Source: Batillaria attramentaria
Taxonomy: Eukaryota > Mollusca > Gastropoda > Batillariidae
DNA: 64,000 nucleotides
Direction: 5' to 3'
NCBI GenBank assembly: GCA_018292915.2
Contig: JACVVK020000056.1
Location: forward strand, 1,440,001 to 1,504,000
Below the pieces are notes generated by a model. It was not told the origin of the DNA and made no database searches. It saw only the letters and a program-made list of their open reading frames with translations. Shown here in pieces: positions 36,373 through 48,748 of the stretch (position 1 is its first letter; every line of letters starts with the position of its first letter). Made by a program: the position numbers and the translations under genes.

Positions 36373-36925
36373 TGATCACTAAGCAGAGCCAGTTTGTTTG
36401 TTTGTTTGTTTGTTTGTTTTTTGGGGGAGAGTTGCTGTACTATTCCGGTACTGTTTTTGACTACCGACCATCTTTTGTAACACTCTCTTTGTCACGTACA
36501 TTCTCATCACGACTTTATCAAGCATACAGCTACCGTACTATCCGTGCCTGTGAATTCAACCACACGGAACTGTAACGCAAGACAGAGCACGACTTCTTCA
36601 CGAAAGAACATCAAAGACAACAACAGCAATATATATTACGCAATAAATGCGACAGCGGGACTTCCCAGTACATGTTTCACGGACAGATCAAGGCCAGCAA
36701 CGCGACACACCTGCTCGAAAAGGTCCGATCGGTTTTAAGAGCCAGCGCACCTGTGTCTAGTTCTCATCGGTTGCGGTATCTCTGGGAAATGTGAACCAAC
36801 AGTGCTGCCTGGCAGTATTTGCGCAACAGAGGATAACACCCTCTCTGCTGCCCGGAGAGTACGCTGAAACCGGTATTTCTACATGCAGCTGTGTACACAT
36901 GGTTGTCTACGCGGTCTCTTCGTGA
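36373..36925. other. No gene recognised
   Basis: (GTTT)n lies at 36392-36420. Otherwise unique-looking. Confidence 0.45.
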
Positions 36926-38075
<1,150 letters not shown>

Positions 38076-38087
38076 CGCGCGCGCGCG

Positions 38088-38177
<90 letters not shown>

Positions 38178-38195
38178 CACGCACGCATGCACCCA
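38076..38195. repeat. (CG)n-(CA)n microsatellite
   Basis: gcgcgcgcgcgc at about 38075 leads into a pure CA run of about 80 bases, then a few GCAC units. Confidence 0.96.
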
Positions 38196-38359
38196 CCCCG
38201 CTGTCATTCAGTCACAATCTCAATTTCGGCTGAAACACCAGAAGCAATGAAAGAACACCTACAGCACGGTAAATGAAATTGGAGTCTAAAAAAAAAAAAA
38301 ACAATATAAGGGGTCCAATAAATATTAAAGATAATATTTAGACAGGGGGAATCCAAGCA
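38196..38359. other. No gene recognised
   Basis: Short unique-looking lead into the satellite. Confidence 0.4.
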
Positions 38360-39540
38360 GAACGAGAATCCAACAATGTTATGACAACCGGCAGCAGTTC
38401 AAAAGTCGAGTCATATGGTCGCGCGACCATGAATCGGCCAAAGGACGCAGTTATAACGCCGTGAACACAGCAACAGTCATGTAGAGCGAGTCCGATATTA
38501 TTAAAATTACCAGCCGAGGGGGGAAATCAAAGAGTTTTGGGTAGTCCAAACATTTTATGACAATCGGCAGCAACTGACTCATGATATATAGGCCTCAGTC
38601 AGGGCGTGGCTGGACCGTTGCAAACACAGGACCAGTTATCCAGGGAGTCCAATTATGCTAAAATTATTAGACCTGAGGGAGTCAAGCTGTTATGAGAGTC
38701 CAACAATTTTCTGACAACCGGCAGAACTCCTGTTGTATCGGCCTCACGACGTGAACAGAACATTGCAAACACAGGACGCAAACACAGGACCGGTCATCAG
38801 TGACCAGGGAGTCCAGTTATGGTAAAATTATTAGACCTGGGAGAGTCAACGTGTTATGAGAGTCCAACAATTTTCCGACAACCGGCAGAACTCCTGTTGT
38901 GTCGGCCTCAGGACGTGGCTAGAACATGCAAAGATAGGACCAGTTATCCAGGGAGTGCAATTATGCTGAAATTAGTAGGCCTGGGGGAGTCAAGGTGTTA
39001 CGGGAGTCCAACAATTTTCCGACAACTGGCAGAACTCCTGTTGTGTCGGCCTCAAGACGTGGCTAGAACATTGCAAACACAGGACCAGTCATCAGTGTCC
39101 AGGGAGTGCAGTTATGCTAAAATTATTAGACCTGGGGGAGTCAAGGTGTTATGAAAGTCCAACAATTTTCCGACAACTGGCAGAACTCCTGTTGTGTCGG
39201 CCTCAGGACGTGGCTAGAACATTGCAAACACAGGACCAGTCATCAGTGTCCAGGGAATGCAGTTATGCTAAAATTATTAGACCTGGGGGAGTCAAGGTGT
39301 TATGAAAGTCCAACAATTTTCCGACAACCGGCAGAACTCCTGTTGTATCGGTCTCAGGGCGTGATTGGAACGCTGCAAACACAGGACCAGCCGGTCATGC
39401 AGAGAGAGCCTAATCGGACCAGGGGGAGTCAAAGTGTCATGGGACACAATAATTTTATGACAACCGGAAGCAACTCACGTCAAGTTATATCGGCCGCGTC
39501 AGTCACGAAACTACGCGACTCGAACGTGACGCGGTTGTAA
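38360..39540. repeat. Satellite array, unit about 150 bp, eight copies
   Basis: The motif gacaaccggcag or close variants recurs at about 38385, 38558, 38712, 38877, 39020, 39170, 39321 and 39458. Central units are the most alike (aaaattattagacctggg, gagtccaacaatttt) and the outer ones are diverged, as expected for an array kept similar by unequal exchange. Open frames through it are by-products. Confidence 0.95.
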
Positions 39541-39779
39541 ACACGGAACAAGTCACGTCGTCTGCTTATTGATCGGAACCATTACCACCGAGACCCGTGG
39601 TGTTAATTTTCACGGTCACTGAACGTTAACGGCGTTCGATTGCTGTGTCTTCATGACTGAGATCACCTACTGCTGGTCCGGCGCCGGTTTTCGTCTGATC
39701 CTGTTTAGTCCGCCGGTTGTCAGTCAGTGCGACGGAAATGCTAAGTCTGTTCTAAATGACATGCCATTAGAACTAACGC
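39541..39779. other. No gene recognised
   Basis: Short unique-looking stretch. Confidence 0.4.
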
Positions 39780-39838
39780 GGGTGGTTGGTTTTTGAGGGT
39801 TTCACGTCTTTTTTCCCGCCACATAGTGGTGATATAAT
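39780..39838 (-). mobile_element. SINE-A 3' fragment
   Basis: The antisense 3' half (gggtttcacgtc, ccgccacatagtggtgatat) is diverged and stops abruptly at repeat D. Confidence 0.7.
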
Positions 39839-40007
39839 ACTACTAATAATAATAAGAATAATAATGAATAGAAGCTCAGAGTGCCTTACAATCAACACAC
39901 ACTCACTCACCCACAAACACGCACAACATGCCTCCACATAGATATATACATTTAACTACAAACACACCATGTGCAGCATCCTACACGACCTCCCATGTCC
40001 CCCCGTC

Positions 40008-40095
<88 letters not shown>
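39839..40095 (-). repeat. Dispersed repeat D, copy 2, with (CA)n
   Basis: An (ATA)n-type end, then agagtgccttacaatcaacacacactcactcaccca as in 23540-23575, then a CA tract at 40013-40092. Confidence 0.7.
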
Positions 40096-40098
<3 letters not shown>

Positions 40099-40140
40099 AC
40101 TTTTTGTTTACGCTAGTCTCGGACTCATGTCTCAGTACCT

Positions 40141-40810
40141 ATGACAGAATCAGTCACTTGGGTCACGATATAGCACCTGAAACCGTTGTTGTCGCGTGAC
40201 TATGGCCGTGGCTCTAGAATTGTACCGCGTACTGAGCTGACAACGGCATTTCTTCTTCTTCTGCGTTCCCTGTTCTGGACTCCGCCTCAGATGATTAGGT
40301 TTGTGGTCTTTATATAAGCTAGTGGTCTTCAAGAGGTCTGTTTTGCTGCCCCAGAGTTTCTCTGCCAGTGTGGCTCCGTTCGGCCAGTGTTGTGTCCTTG
40401 CTTCTTTGAAGAGGGGGCAGGACTGCAGAATGTGTTCCGGGGTTTGAGGGGCTGTTCCGCACGGACAGTCTGGTGAGTGTGACAGCCCAAGGCGGCACAG
40501 GTGGGCACGCAGTCTGCAGTGTCCAGTTCGTAGTGACAACGGCATTTGAGTACCAGCTGGGCGGCGCTGATTTTTGACTGTTTTTTTTTTGAAGATTTGT
40601 CGAGTCCCAGCCTGTTCGGGAACGGTCTACATGCAGGCTCAAAGAAAGTCGTATCTCTACGTCTACTATTAGACGCCATAAAGTCATGAAAACGGTCGCT
40701 CGCGATGGTCAAATGGAACATCTCTCTATCTGGCGAACAACATTTATATAGAGCTTTAATAGCGGGTAGTTTTCCTGTCTCAGCGACGTTACGAACGAGG
40801 CTAAGAGGCT
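40141..40810. repeat. Dispersed repeat G, copy 2, interrupted by a LINE fragment
   Basis: Flanks of the LINE match 3361-3466 and 3664-3871 in order. Similarity is obvious by eye, with many substitutions. Confidence 0.75.
40252..40533 (-). mobile_element. 5'-truncated LINE, ORF2 C-terminus, with 14-bp TSD
   Basis: The reading frame starts LRTGHCRLRAHLCRLGLS and continues through CPCG, TPEHILQSCP and LFKEART. This is the C-terminal, Cys/His-containing region that follows the reverse transcriptase (and RNase H where present) in jockey/I-like LINEs. It ends in AAGAAGAAGAA on the sense strand. Direct repeats tgacaacggcattt at 40238-40251 and 40534-40547 mark a target-primed insertion truncated at the 5' end. 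Confidence 0.88.
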
Positions 40811-40815
40811 TCAGG

Positions 40816-40870
40816 GTGTGTGTGTGTGTATGTGTGTGTGTGTGTGTGTGTGTTGTGTGTGTGTGTGTTG
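40816..40870. repeat. (GT)n microsatellite
   Basis: GT run with two small interruptions, directly after repeat G. Confidence 0.95.
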
Positions 40871-41045
40871 TAACCTCAGTTGCATGCAGGTCCGCTTCAA
40901 GCAAAAACAAAAAAAAATCTTTTTTCTCCCCCTATCCTTTTTCTTTTTTTTTTTAAACTGGTCTGAGCGTTCCGACGCTTAGAGTTAACATCCTAGTCTT
41001 TCTCCCTGCATCACTGAGACCAAGGTCATTTGCAGCTCGTGTAAA
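40871..41045. other. No gene recognised
   Basis: A/T-rich short stretch. Confidence 0.4.
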
Positions 41046-41700
41046 TGCAGTAGCGATTTAACCATTACCACTACACTCTAACCCTAACCAAAACCCTTTC
41101 AAGTGTAACTGCACTACGAGGGATCTGCTCAACATAGCGACTGAACCATTACCACGAGGTAACTCTAACCCTAACCCAAACCTTCTCAAGTGTAGCTGCA
41201 CTACGAAGGATCTGCTCAACATAGCGATTGTACCAATACCATGAGATACATGTAGCTCTAACCCTAACCCAAACCCTTACACTGAAGTGTAACTGCACTA
41301 CGGAGGATCTGCTTAATACAGCGATTGTACTATTACCACTGCTTAACTCTAACCCTAACCCAAACCCTTACAAGTGTAACTGCACTACGAGGGATCTGCT
41401 CAACATAGCGATTGAACCATTACCACAAGGTAACTCTAACCCTAACCCAAATCCTTACAAATGTGATGCACTACGGGGGATCTGCTCAACACAGCAATTG
41501 TACCATGACCACTACGTAACTCCAGACCCTTACAACTGTAAATGGACTACGAAGGATCTGCTCAACACAGCGATTGTATCATTACCACGAGGTAACCCTC
41601 AGCCTAACGCTAACCTAAACCTAATCCTAATCCTAAACTTTGACCGAACCCTAATTGACCTAACCCTGCACCTAAACGGCCTAACCCTAACTCCTTACAG
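41046..41700. repeat. Tandem array with telomere-like TAACCC motifs
   Basis: Six or seven units of roughly 85-110 bp each contain aactgcactacga, ggatctgctcaa, attgtacca or attgaacca, and ctctaaccctaacccaaacc. The last part, near 41595-41690, is richer in CTAACC and CCTAAT variants. CCCTAA is the complement of the animal telomere repeat TTAGGG. Confidence 0.9.
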
Positions 41701-42150
41701 GGCGAACTACAGGGAAAAGTTGTATGTTGTCATTCATAACCGGAGTGTTTATTTTCATTATATATTATTATGCTTGCCTTTTTCTGGCTTATTTTATGTT
41801 GTTCCAATTTATTTCTGTTCTTTTCATGATGAGCAAACCCTAATTTTCCTAATGGTATCACGAGACACGGAATTGAACTCCGTGAATATGAACTGCATTG
41901 AGTAAGCTGAGCGTGACTGTCGCCGGGAGTCAGAAATACAATAGTCCCAAATGTGTCTTGTCTGGTGTCCTCTGACAGTGCTTTAGGCCGAAGTAATGGT
42001 TTATTTGTCATGTCTCCTCATCACTTCAACAGCCCTCTCTTTATGTATCATGTGTTCACATTCGATCTAGATTTGTGGAACCTGAAACACGACCGGATTT
42101 AATTCTGCACTGATGCTCTCAACCCACTATTCTGGCGCTCGGCAGTGCGC
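41701..42150. other. No gene recognised
   Basis: Unique-looking; the open frame entering from 41228 is repeat-derived up to here and has no family motif beyond. Confidence 0.45.
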
Positions 42151-42230
42151 GCTCTCTCTCTCTCTCTATCTCTCTCTCTCGTCAGTATGTGGTGGAAAAG
42201 GACACCAAACCCCCAAACACCCACCCACCG

Positions 42231-42315
<85 letters not shown>

Positions 42316-42340
42316 GCGTGTGCGTGTGTGTGTGTGTTAG
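42151..42340. repeat. (CT)n, SINE-A 3' end, (CT)n-(GT)n
   Basis: A SINE-A 3' end (tatgtggtggaaaaggaca ... cacccaccgacc, 42186-42234) lies between two CT tracts and is followed by GT to 42337. Confidence 0.9.
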
Positions 42341-43934
42341 CGGCAGTACAGCAGGTCTGATGACAGTGATGGCGGTTTCAGTAGCCGCGTGTGCGTTATA
42401 CATGTATACCACTCTTTATGACGCCTGGAGCATGCGAATGTCATGTCAGGTGCTAAATCATGCATGTGCACGTAATCAGTTATATCGCTCCCACGTCGCA
42501 TAAAACATGTATGAGGCAATAAAGCAGGTAAAATCTTGCTTTGGCCAACCGGGAGGAAGGCTCTTCGGCAATCCGTCTACAGGACTTAGAGCACAAGGCA
42601 GATTTCGCACATCTGACACCGAACGAGAAGGAACCTCTTGGTATTCGTACCCGATCCTTAGTCTTAGTCCGCTACATCGCCGGGCAGCTGCCTTTCTCGA
42701 TGTTTTGGTAAACCTGAGCCAGTTGCCCTTAAGACCTGGTACCACGAAGCTGACTGCGCACCACGTACAGCATGCACTGGAAAGTTGCCAGAAGACAACA
42801 ACTGATTCGAATGACGCAGCCCTGTAGTAGGCAATAAAAAGAGGTGATATGATGAAATATTAATGCAGTGTACTCGCTGCAGATACGGCCGAGAAACCCT
42901 GAGGCCGGGCGGCCGAGGCCGGCTGACGAAACTTGATCGTACTGACTGATCTGCGAATACAGTCAGTTTGGAATCAGTCTCTGAAATTCTTTCTGAAACT
43001 CAGTCAACTTCAGTCGAGTCAGTCAGGTATGTACGGCTCGGGCGAGACTGTGAAACAGAGACTGACTGAGCTCAGGGCTGAACTGACTCAACCGACAGCA
43101 GTTAGACAGCTGGAATAACAAACCAACTCATGTCATTCATAACTGAGTTCAGTGACCATCGATTCAGGGTTTTTTCTTCGTACTGCAATGCCAAACGTCA
43201 CAGTTTACAATAGCGGGCTGGCTCAGTAGTTCGGTAATACTTACATGTTGAAGTTGGTACAGGCCGGACTGGCCGGCGCCCGGAAGCCAATTCAGTGATC
43301 ACAGACGGTCCTTGAACTTTTCCCACAATGTTAGTTAGTCGAAACAGACACTCAACACAAACAGAACTTTGCGGGACAACTAGTCTGGTTCACACAGACT
43401 TCGTCGAACTTCTCTCAGACTACGCCACTGGTCGACTCACTGGCTGCATATAGCGACTCTGTGATTCCGCGCCGACTGAGACTGACTGGACTGAAATCCC
43501 TTCCTCACTGATACAAGATTACGTAGACAACTGACTGAAAGTCTGGAGCGAGACCAGCAGGCTCCTCACATCATCACACTGTGTACAATCTGGAAACAAT
43601 CCCACAGCCGGAGAGTGCAGAACTACACGTAAGACTGACTGACACGAACATCAACACACGCGCCACGCGGCTCCTTCAGTTTTCGTTTCAGTCCAGCACG
43701 CGCATGCAAGCGCCTGACTAATGCACGCGCAATGCACTGCGTGTGTTTCTAGCCCTGCAAGCGGGTACGCATGCGCGCACGCGTGCCGTCCCGCTACTGC
43801 GCCAGGCCGGCTGGTGAAAACAGCAGAAGGGCCGAAAGGGACTATGGAGAATGGTAGTCCGTCCGTCCTGTAGTACCATCTGGCGGAAAGTATTCGACTA
43901 CAGGACACAGCCTGAGATGCAACTGAATTTCAAG
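42341..43934. other. No gene recognised; CAGT/ACTG-rich
   Basis: An open frame at 42507-42827 (106 codons) has no known domain, and its reverse strand is also open. From about 42930 to 43110 the tetramers CAGT, ACTG and CTGA are unusually dense. Confidence 0.45.
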
Positions 43935-44465
43935 AGAAACGCTATGTTATATTCCTCTTAAACATAACGTTGCATATGACACCCTACGGATGCTTTAAAA
44001 TTCACCCCCCCCCCCCCCCCCCCCATTTAAAAAAAAAAATAATAATAATAATAATAAATAATAAATAAATAAATAAAAAACTTGAAAAATTCACAAAAAA
44101 TCCGGCAGCCAAAGACTCATGTCGGCGTAGAGTAAATTTCAACAAATTCCAATATTCCGTTTTTTGGTAATGCGGTTAGCAGCTACCACATACTCCCTCA
44201 TCCCTCTGTCACGGTCGTCTGCTGGCTCTTGAGTGTGCCGCCAGCCGCGCAAGACACAACTTGAATACCAGTAGTCGACAAGCCAGGCTCATTTTCCCTA
44301 TTTCAGTCATTGTTTACTATTACCTAGCATGAAACTTACAAAGCCAGCAAAAAGCCCCAGATTGCCATTTCAGTTTTAGTCTGCACACAAATCAGTTTAA
44401 ACGGGCAAAACTGACTTTCAATTTGGAACTATATTTAGCGTAGTTCTTACTACAGGAAGCTAAGT
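43935..44465 (-). repeat. Dispersed repeat F, copy 2
   Basis: Reverse match to 11981-12400. It differs by a poly(C)-(AAT)n-type insertion at 44005-44070 and by several short insertions beginning cagt. Confidence 0.72.
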
Positions 44466-44568
44466 GTCCTGTAGCCCGGCTGTAAACACTGCCGAGTGGC
44501 GGCCGGGTTCTGGTTTACCATTGTTCGGCCACTGAACTTGAATAATCCAGCATTATAGCATAGATTTT

Positions 44569-44601
<33 letters not shown>

Positions 44602-44947
44602 CTGAATCACTGAATACATCAAGTTCCGACACTGAGGACTGACTGCCGTGATCTCTTCATAACCGCGCTGAGTCAGTCAAGGCTAAATTGAAGTTCAATT
44701 CGTTCTCAGTGCTAAGCCTGCCAAGGCGGCTATGTCAGTTTTGGAACAGTCAGTTTGCACCATAGTGCGCCTGTACGCTCGAAATGTAGTCTTGGTAATT
44801 GTTACAGCTCTTGGTGCGATATAATGTTGTTTACACTTTGCGCGGGTCGCCGGAACATCATTTAAATTCTACACTGAACCGTCTGTTGACGACCGGGATA
44901 CACGGACTCACTACTACTGGACTGACCGGGGGCGCGGCCGTCATCAG
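44466..44947. other. No gene; (AATC)n and repeat E fragment
   Basis: (CAAT)n lies at 44571-44600. Near 44815-44900 there is a partial reverse copy of repeat E (tgttgtttacactttgcgc). Confidence 0.5.
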
Positions 44948-44991
<44 letters not shown>

Positions 44992-45095
44992 CAAAAGCTG
45001 TCTAGAGGGAGTGTAAAACTGAAGCAAGGAAGACAGATATGGAGGACAGGAGGAGGTGACACAGTTGTACGTCAGGGATGAAATCTTGAACTGAA
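44948..45095. repeat. (CA)n and dispersed repeat D, copy 3
   Basis: A CA run is followed by gctgtctagagggagtgtaa and acagatatggaggacagg, identical or nearly so to 23680-23770. Confidence 0.85.
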
Positions 45096-45149
45096 CACAT
45101 CAGTGTACTTTGATATGACTCAGTAACGTGGAAAGAAAACCACAGTAAG

Positions 45150-45330
45150 TCCACTGACGTCATTTGAGGAAAAGACCATTACGTCAATCTCTTTTATTTT
45201 GAAATCACCTTTTCCCATACAATGACGTCATGGACGTACTGTGTTTTGCTATTGGGCACGGCAGAGTAAAGGGGCGGGGCTTTCAGTGGTCTTGGGGTTT
45301 GCCAAGTGGAGTCGTCTATTGGCCCACACA
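45150..45330. repeat. TGACGTCA-containing repeat, copy 2
   Basis: TGACGTCA lies at 45155-45162 and 45223-45230, with ttttccc between them, then aagtggagtcgtctat as near 5945-5960. Confidence 0.65.
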
Positions 45331-45372
45331 ACTAATACTAGCAGCACTGAGTCAGTACCGCGCGGTATGAGA

Positions 45373-45786
45373 TTAAAGATCTAAGCTCCCAACCAAACGC
45401 TTTCCGAAGTGTGAAAAAAAGTTTACAGAGTCGATCGTGCAAGCACAGTCAACTCTGTCACAGTTGCAGAGTTTTCAGCGTCCCTGAAACCCCAATAAAA
45501 GCCAAGGGCAGCCTGATTTCACAGCTCAGTTTGCGTTTTGACACTGAACCAGAAAGGTCGTGCAGCACTCAACATCCGCTAGACACTGTAGCGATGTATC
45601 TCGCTCACTGACCAAAAGCCAAATAATGTCACGGCAAACTCGTGCTCTGGTTTTATAAGGGTCCCCGAAGCGTTGAAAACTCTGCAAATGTGACAGAGTT
45701 GCTTGGATTATGCACAGTCGAAGGAGTCTCAGCGGTTTTAAATAACGCAATGTATGTGGCATTTTGCTGAGATTGCAGACCTTTAA
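45373..45786. mobile_element. TTAA-flanked MITE, copy 2
   Basis: The left end TTAAAGATCTAAGCTCCCAA is identical to copy 1 over 20 bases. The interior matches copy 1 mainly in the reverse sense. The right end is degenerate but still closes at TTAA (45783-45786). Confidence 0.8.
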
Positions 45787-46078
45787 TCAGTTCAGAACAG
45801 CGTGCAAGTTTTCCCTCACCGTATGAACCTGATGCACTTGCAGTACAGGGAGTTTCTCTTCACCAGTTGTTTCATCTGATAATAACTAGTATAATTATCT
45901 GTACATCAGTGCTATGCACAGCTGGACGGCCGAACCAGGTGTGAATCCGTAAGGAATGCCGCCGTTGTCGCAGCGGCCGAACCGGCTGACACTATTCAGT
46001 ACAAACAGCTGTCTGTGTGAAATGAAGCTAGGCTACAAAACATTCAGTCGTGTGCACATTTTCCATAAAATCAACAGC

Positions 46079-46080
<2 letters not shown>
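45787..46080. other. No gene recognised
   Basis: Unique-looking; no motif. Confidence 0.4.
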
Positions 46081-46648
<568 letters not shown>

Positions 46649-46650
<2 letters not shown>

Positions 46651-46975
46651 GTGTGTCAGTGAGCGGAGTGCGCGCGTACGGCAGTGCGGGAGAGGCTACA
46701 GTGCATAAAAACCCCACCTGCTGACCGTTTTCCTGAGACCACAAGACCATGAGATGGTACTACACTAGAACAGTGCAGGCGACCCCGAGTAGCACGGCAC
46801 ATGTCCTCCGGTGAACTCATTAGCGAGGTATTCACACCAGCACATGCACAGATGATACAGCTGCCGGCAGGATCGCTTGAGACTGATGTTATAACGAAGT
46901 GCTGATGTTCCTCACAAAATATCTATATGTCAGGGAGTTTCCCTAGTACCTGCAGGGCGGGTCACCTTTCTAATA
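46649..46975. other. No gene recognised
   Basis: Unique-looking; no motif. Confidence 0.4.
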
Positions 46976-47403
46976 CAGCCTTCACAAAAAGTTAAGAACC
47001 ACTTGCAAATATCATTCAACTTTTGTCGTGGTGGCATGCTGGTGTAGTGCTGAACATCGCTGAAACGGCGGCTTATGCCGGTAGGCACACAAATGAGCAC
47101 AGTTCATAACCAGGGATGCATTCTTTGACCTGCATCTCATTTTTGCCGTGCAGAAAGCCCCAGGTATCGCTCACTGAACACTGAAACTCGGTCTAGTTTT
47201 GCAGAAATTGCAGACTTTTCAAACGCGCCAAGCATGCTGTGTGACGCGCACGTGCCATCCACACAGTGGTCGCCATGTTCACTAATTACCCCTTAACCTT
47301 GCTACCGAGTTTTACGGGAAAAATCTTATTCGTTTATTTTTTTCTGATTTATTGAAACTGTCACCCATTATGTTGACTGGTCCCTAACTTTTTGTGAAGA
47401 CTG
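46976..47403. mobile_element. TA-flanked MITE (Tc1/mariner-like)
   Basis: The left end cagccttcacaaaaagttaa and the right end in reverse cagtcttcacaaaaagttag are inverted repeats. TA dinucleotides flank both sides (46974-46975, 47404-47405), the target of Tc1/mariner transposases. It is 428 bp with no coding capacity. Confidence 0.85.
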
Positions 47404-47639
47404 TAGTTTTGTATGCTGAGTCAGTGATGCGTCAGTATACCGCTGCCGGTCACTGACATTTTCAAATTCATACCTGTCATCATGGTATTACACAGGCATA
47501 GGACTTGTCCTCGGATCCGCAGATTTTTAGAGGATGTAATCAGCTTCAACGGAATAATAAATATCCAGTTTCGGTGGAAAAAAAAATTTTGTTCTGAGGG
47601 GAAAAGTAGGCGCATCAGTTGAGTTTTATTTACAAAATT

Positions 47640-47888
47640 CTGCTTTGGAGATGTTCAGCCCACCAAATTTGAAAAAAAAAAAATGCAATCAGTTCTAAAT
47701 TCCGAAATTTAAATAGCTGAGCTGACCCTTCGCACCACGTGACTGTAATGTATTTATGTCCAGTGTGTGAGAGAGTGCGTGTGATTCACGTGAGCCGGCG
47801 TGCGTGTTGGGTTCAGTTCGAGGCGCTTTGAGCCGATTCGTGAAACTGGGTAAAGCGCCTATACAATACTCATTATTATTATTATTGC
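47640..47888 (+). mobile_element. SINE-C copy, 5' truncated, with two 4-bp insertions
   Basis: Body to (ATT)n end. Compared with 14829-15075 it carries CAGT at 47690-47693 and CGGC at about 47796-47799. Confidence 0.88.
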
Positions 47889-48692
47889 GCCCTAAAAATA
47901 CCTTTTATTATTATTACTATTATTTTTATTTTTAAAAATCGGTCTAAATGCCGATCCAGCTTGCAATGTGTATATGATACGTACTCCGACGAACCGCCGT
48001 CACCGAGACAAATCCTTGTCAAGCATCCCACAGAATAACGCTGGGACAAGACGCATGGTTGGTAGATTTCGCCTCACCTGCATGTGCTTACCCTCCCCGC
48101 TATGATTCTTCTCATCTCACGTGCGCACGTGGGCGCGTGGCATTGCGGTTAGCTAGAATGGCAGTTTGCACGTGCCATCCTCGCGCACACACACTGAGGC
48201 GGCAAATCGAGTCCAGCAGCAGCATGGTTACCGATGCTCACGTCACCCAGACAAAGACGTGAAAACGGAAAAGCGGGCATGTTTCTGCGTCACGTTTGAT
48301 AGGTCTGCACGTGTTGAAGAAAACCACAAACGTTGTTTTTAGCTTTGCATAGAATCTTCTTCAAGTCAAGCTCAGTCTTGAGCAAGCCGGCACCGCCTCG
48401 GGCCGATCATAGTGTAGGTCTGCGTGGTCGGCATTTTTGCGAAGAGGACGGACGGAGTAAAGAAACAGATTTCTTTTTCGTCTAGAAAGTTTCAGGCAGA
48501 CCTTCAAGGCACACCTGTTCTTACCGAATTCTACTTTGTTACTTCTCCTACTTTTTTTATTTTATTTTTTATTATGGTGCTTTCTCTCACTGATCCTAAA
48601 AATGCCGTGAACATGCACACTACAGCACGACATGGACTCGAAATTTTGCAGCATCCATCCCTACATATGGCCAGCCGGGTTGAAGGTTTTAA
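47889..48692. other. No gene recognised; possible LINE remnant
   Basis: Near 48490-48525 a frame reads RKFQADLQGTPVL, faintly like the end of a LINE reverse transcriptase. Otherwise unique-looking. Confidence 0.35.
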
Positions 48693-48709
48693 TAATAATA
48701 ATAATAATT

Positions 48710-48748
<39 letters not shown>

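Noticed and set aside
41228..41905. 225-codon frame across the telomere-like array
   Set aside because: It translates tandem repeat units and keeps open because the unit length and composition allow it.
42507..42827. 106-codon open frame as a gene
   Set aside because: No recognisable domain, no splice sites or start context that stand out, and the opposite strand is equally open.
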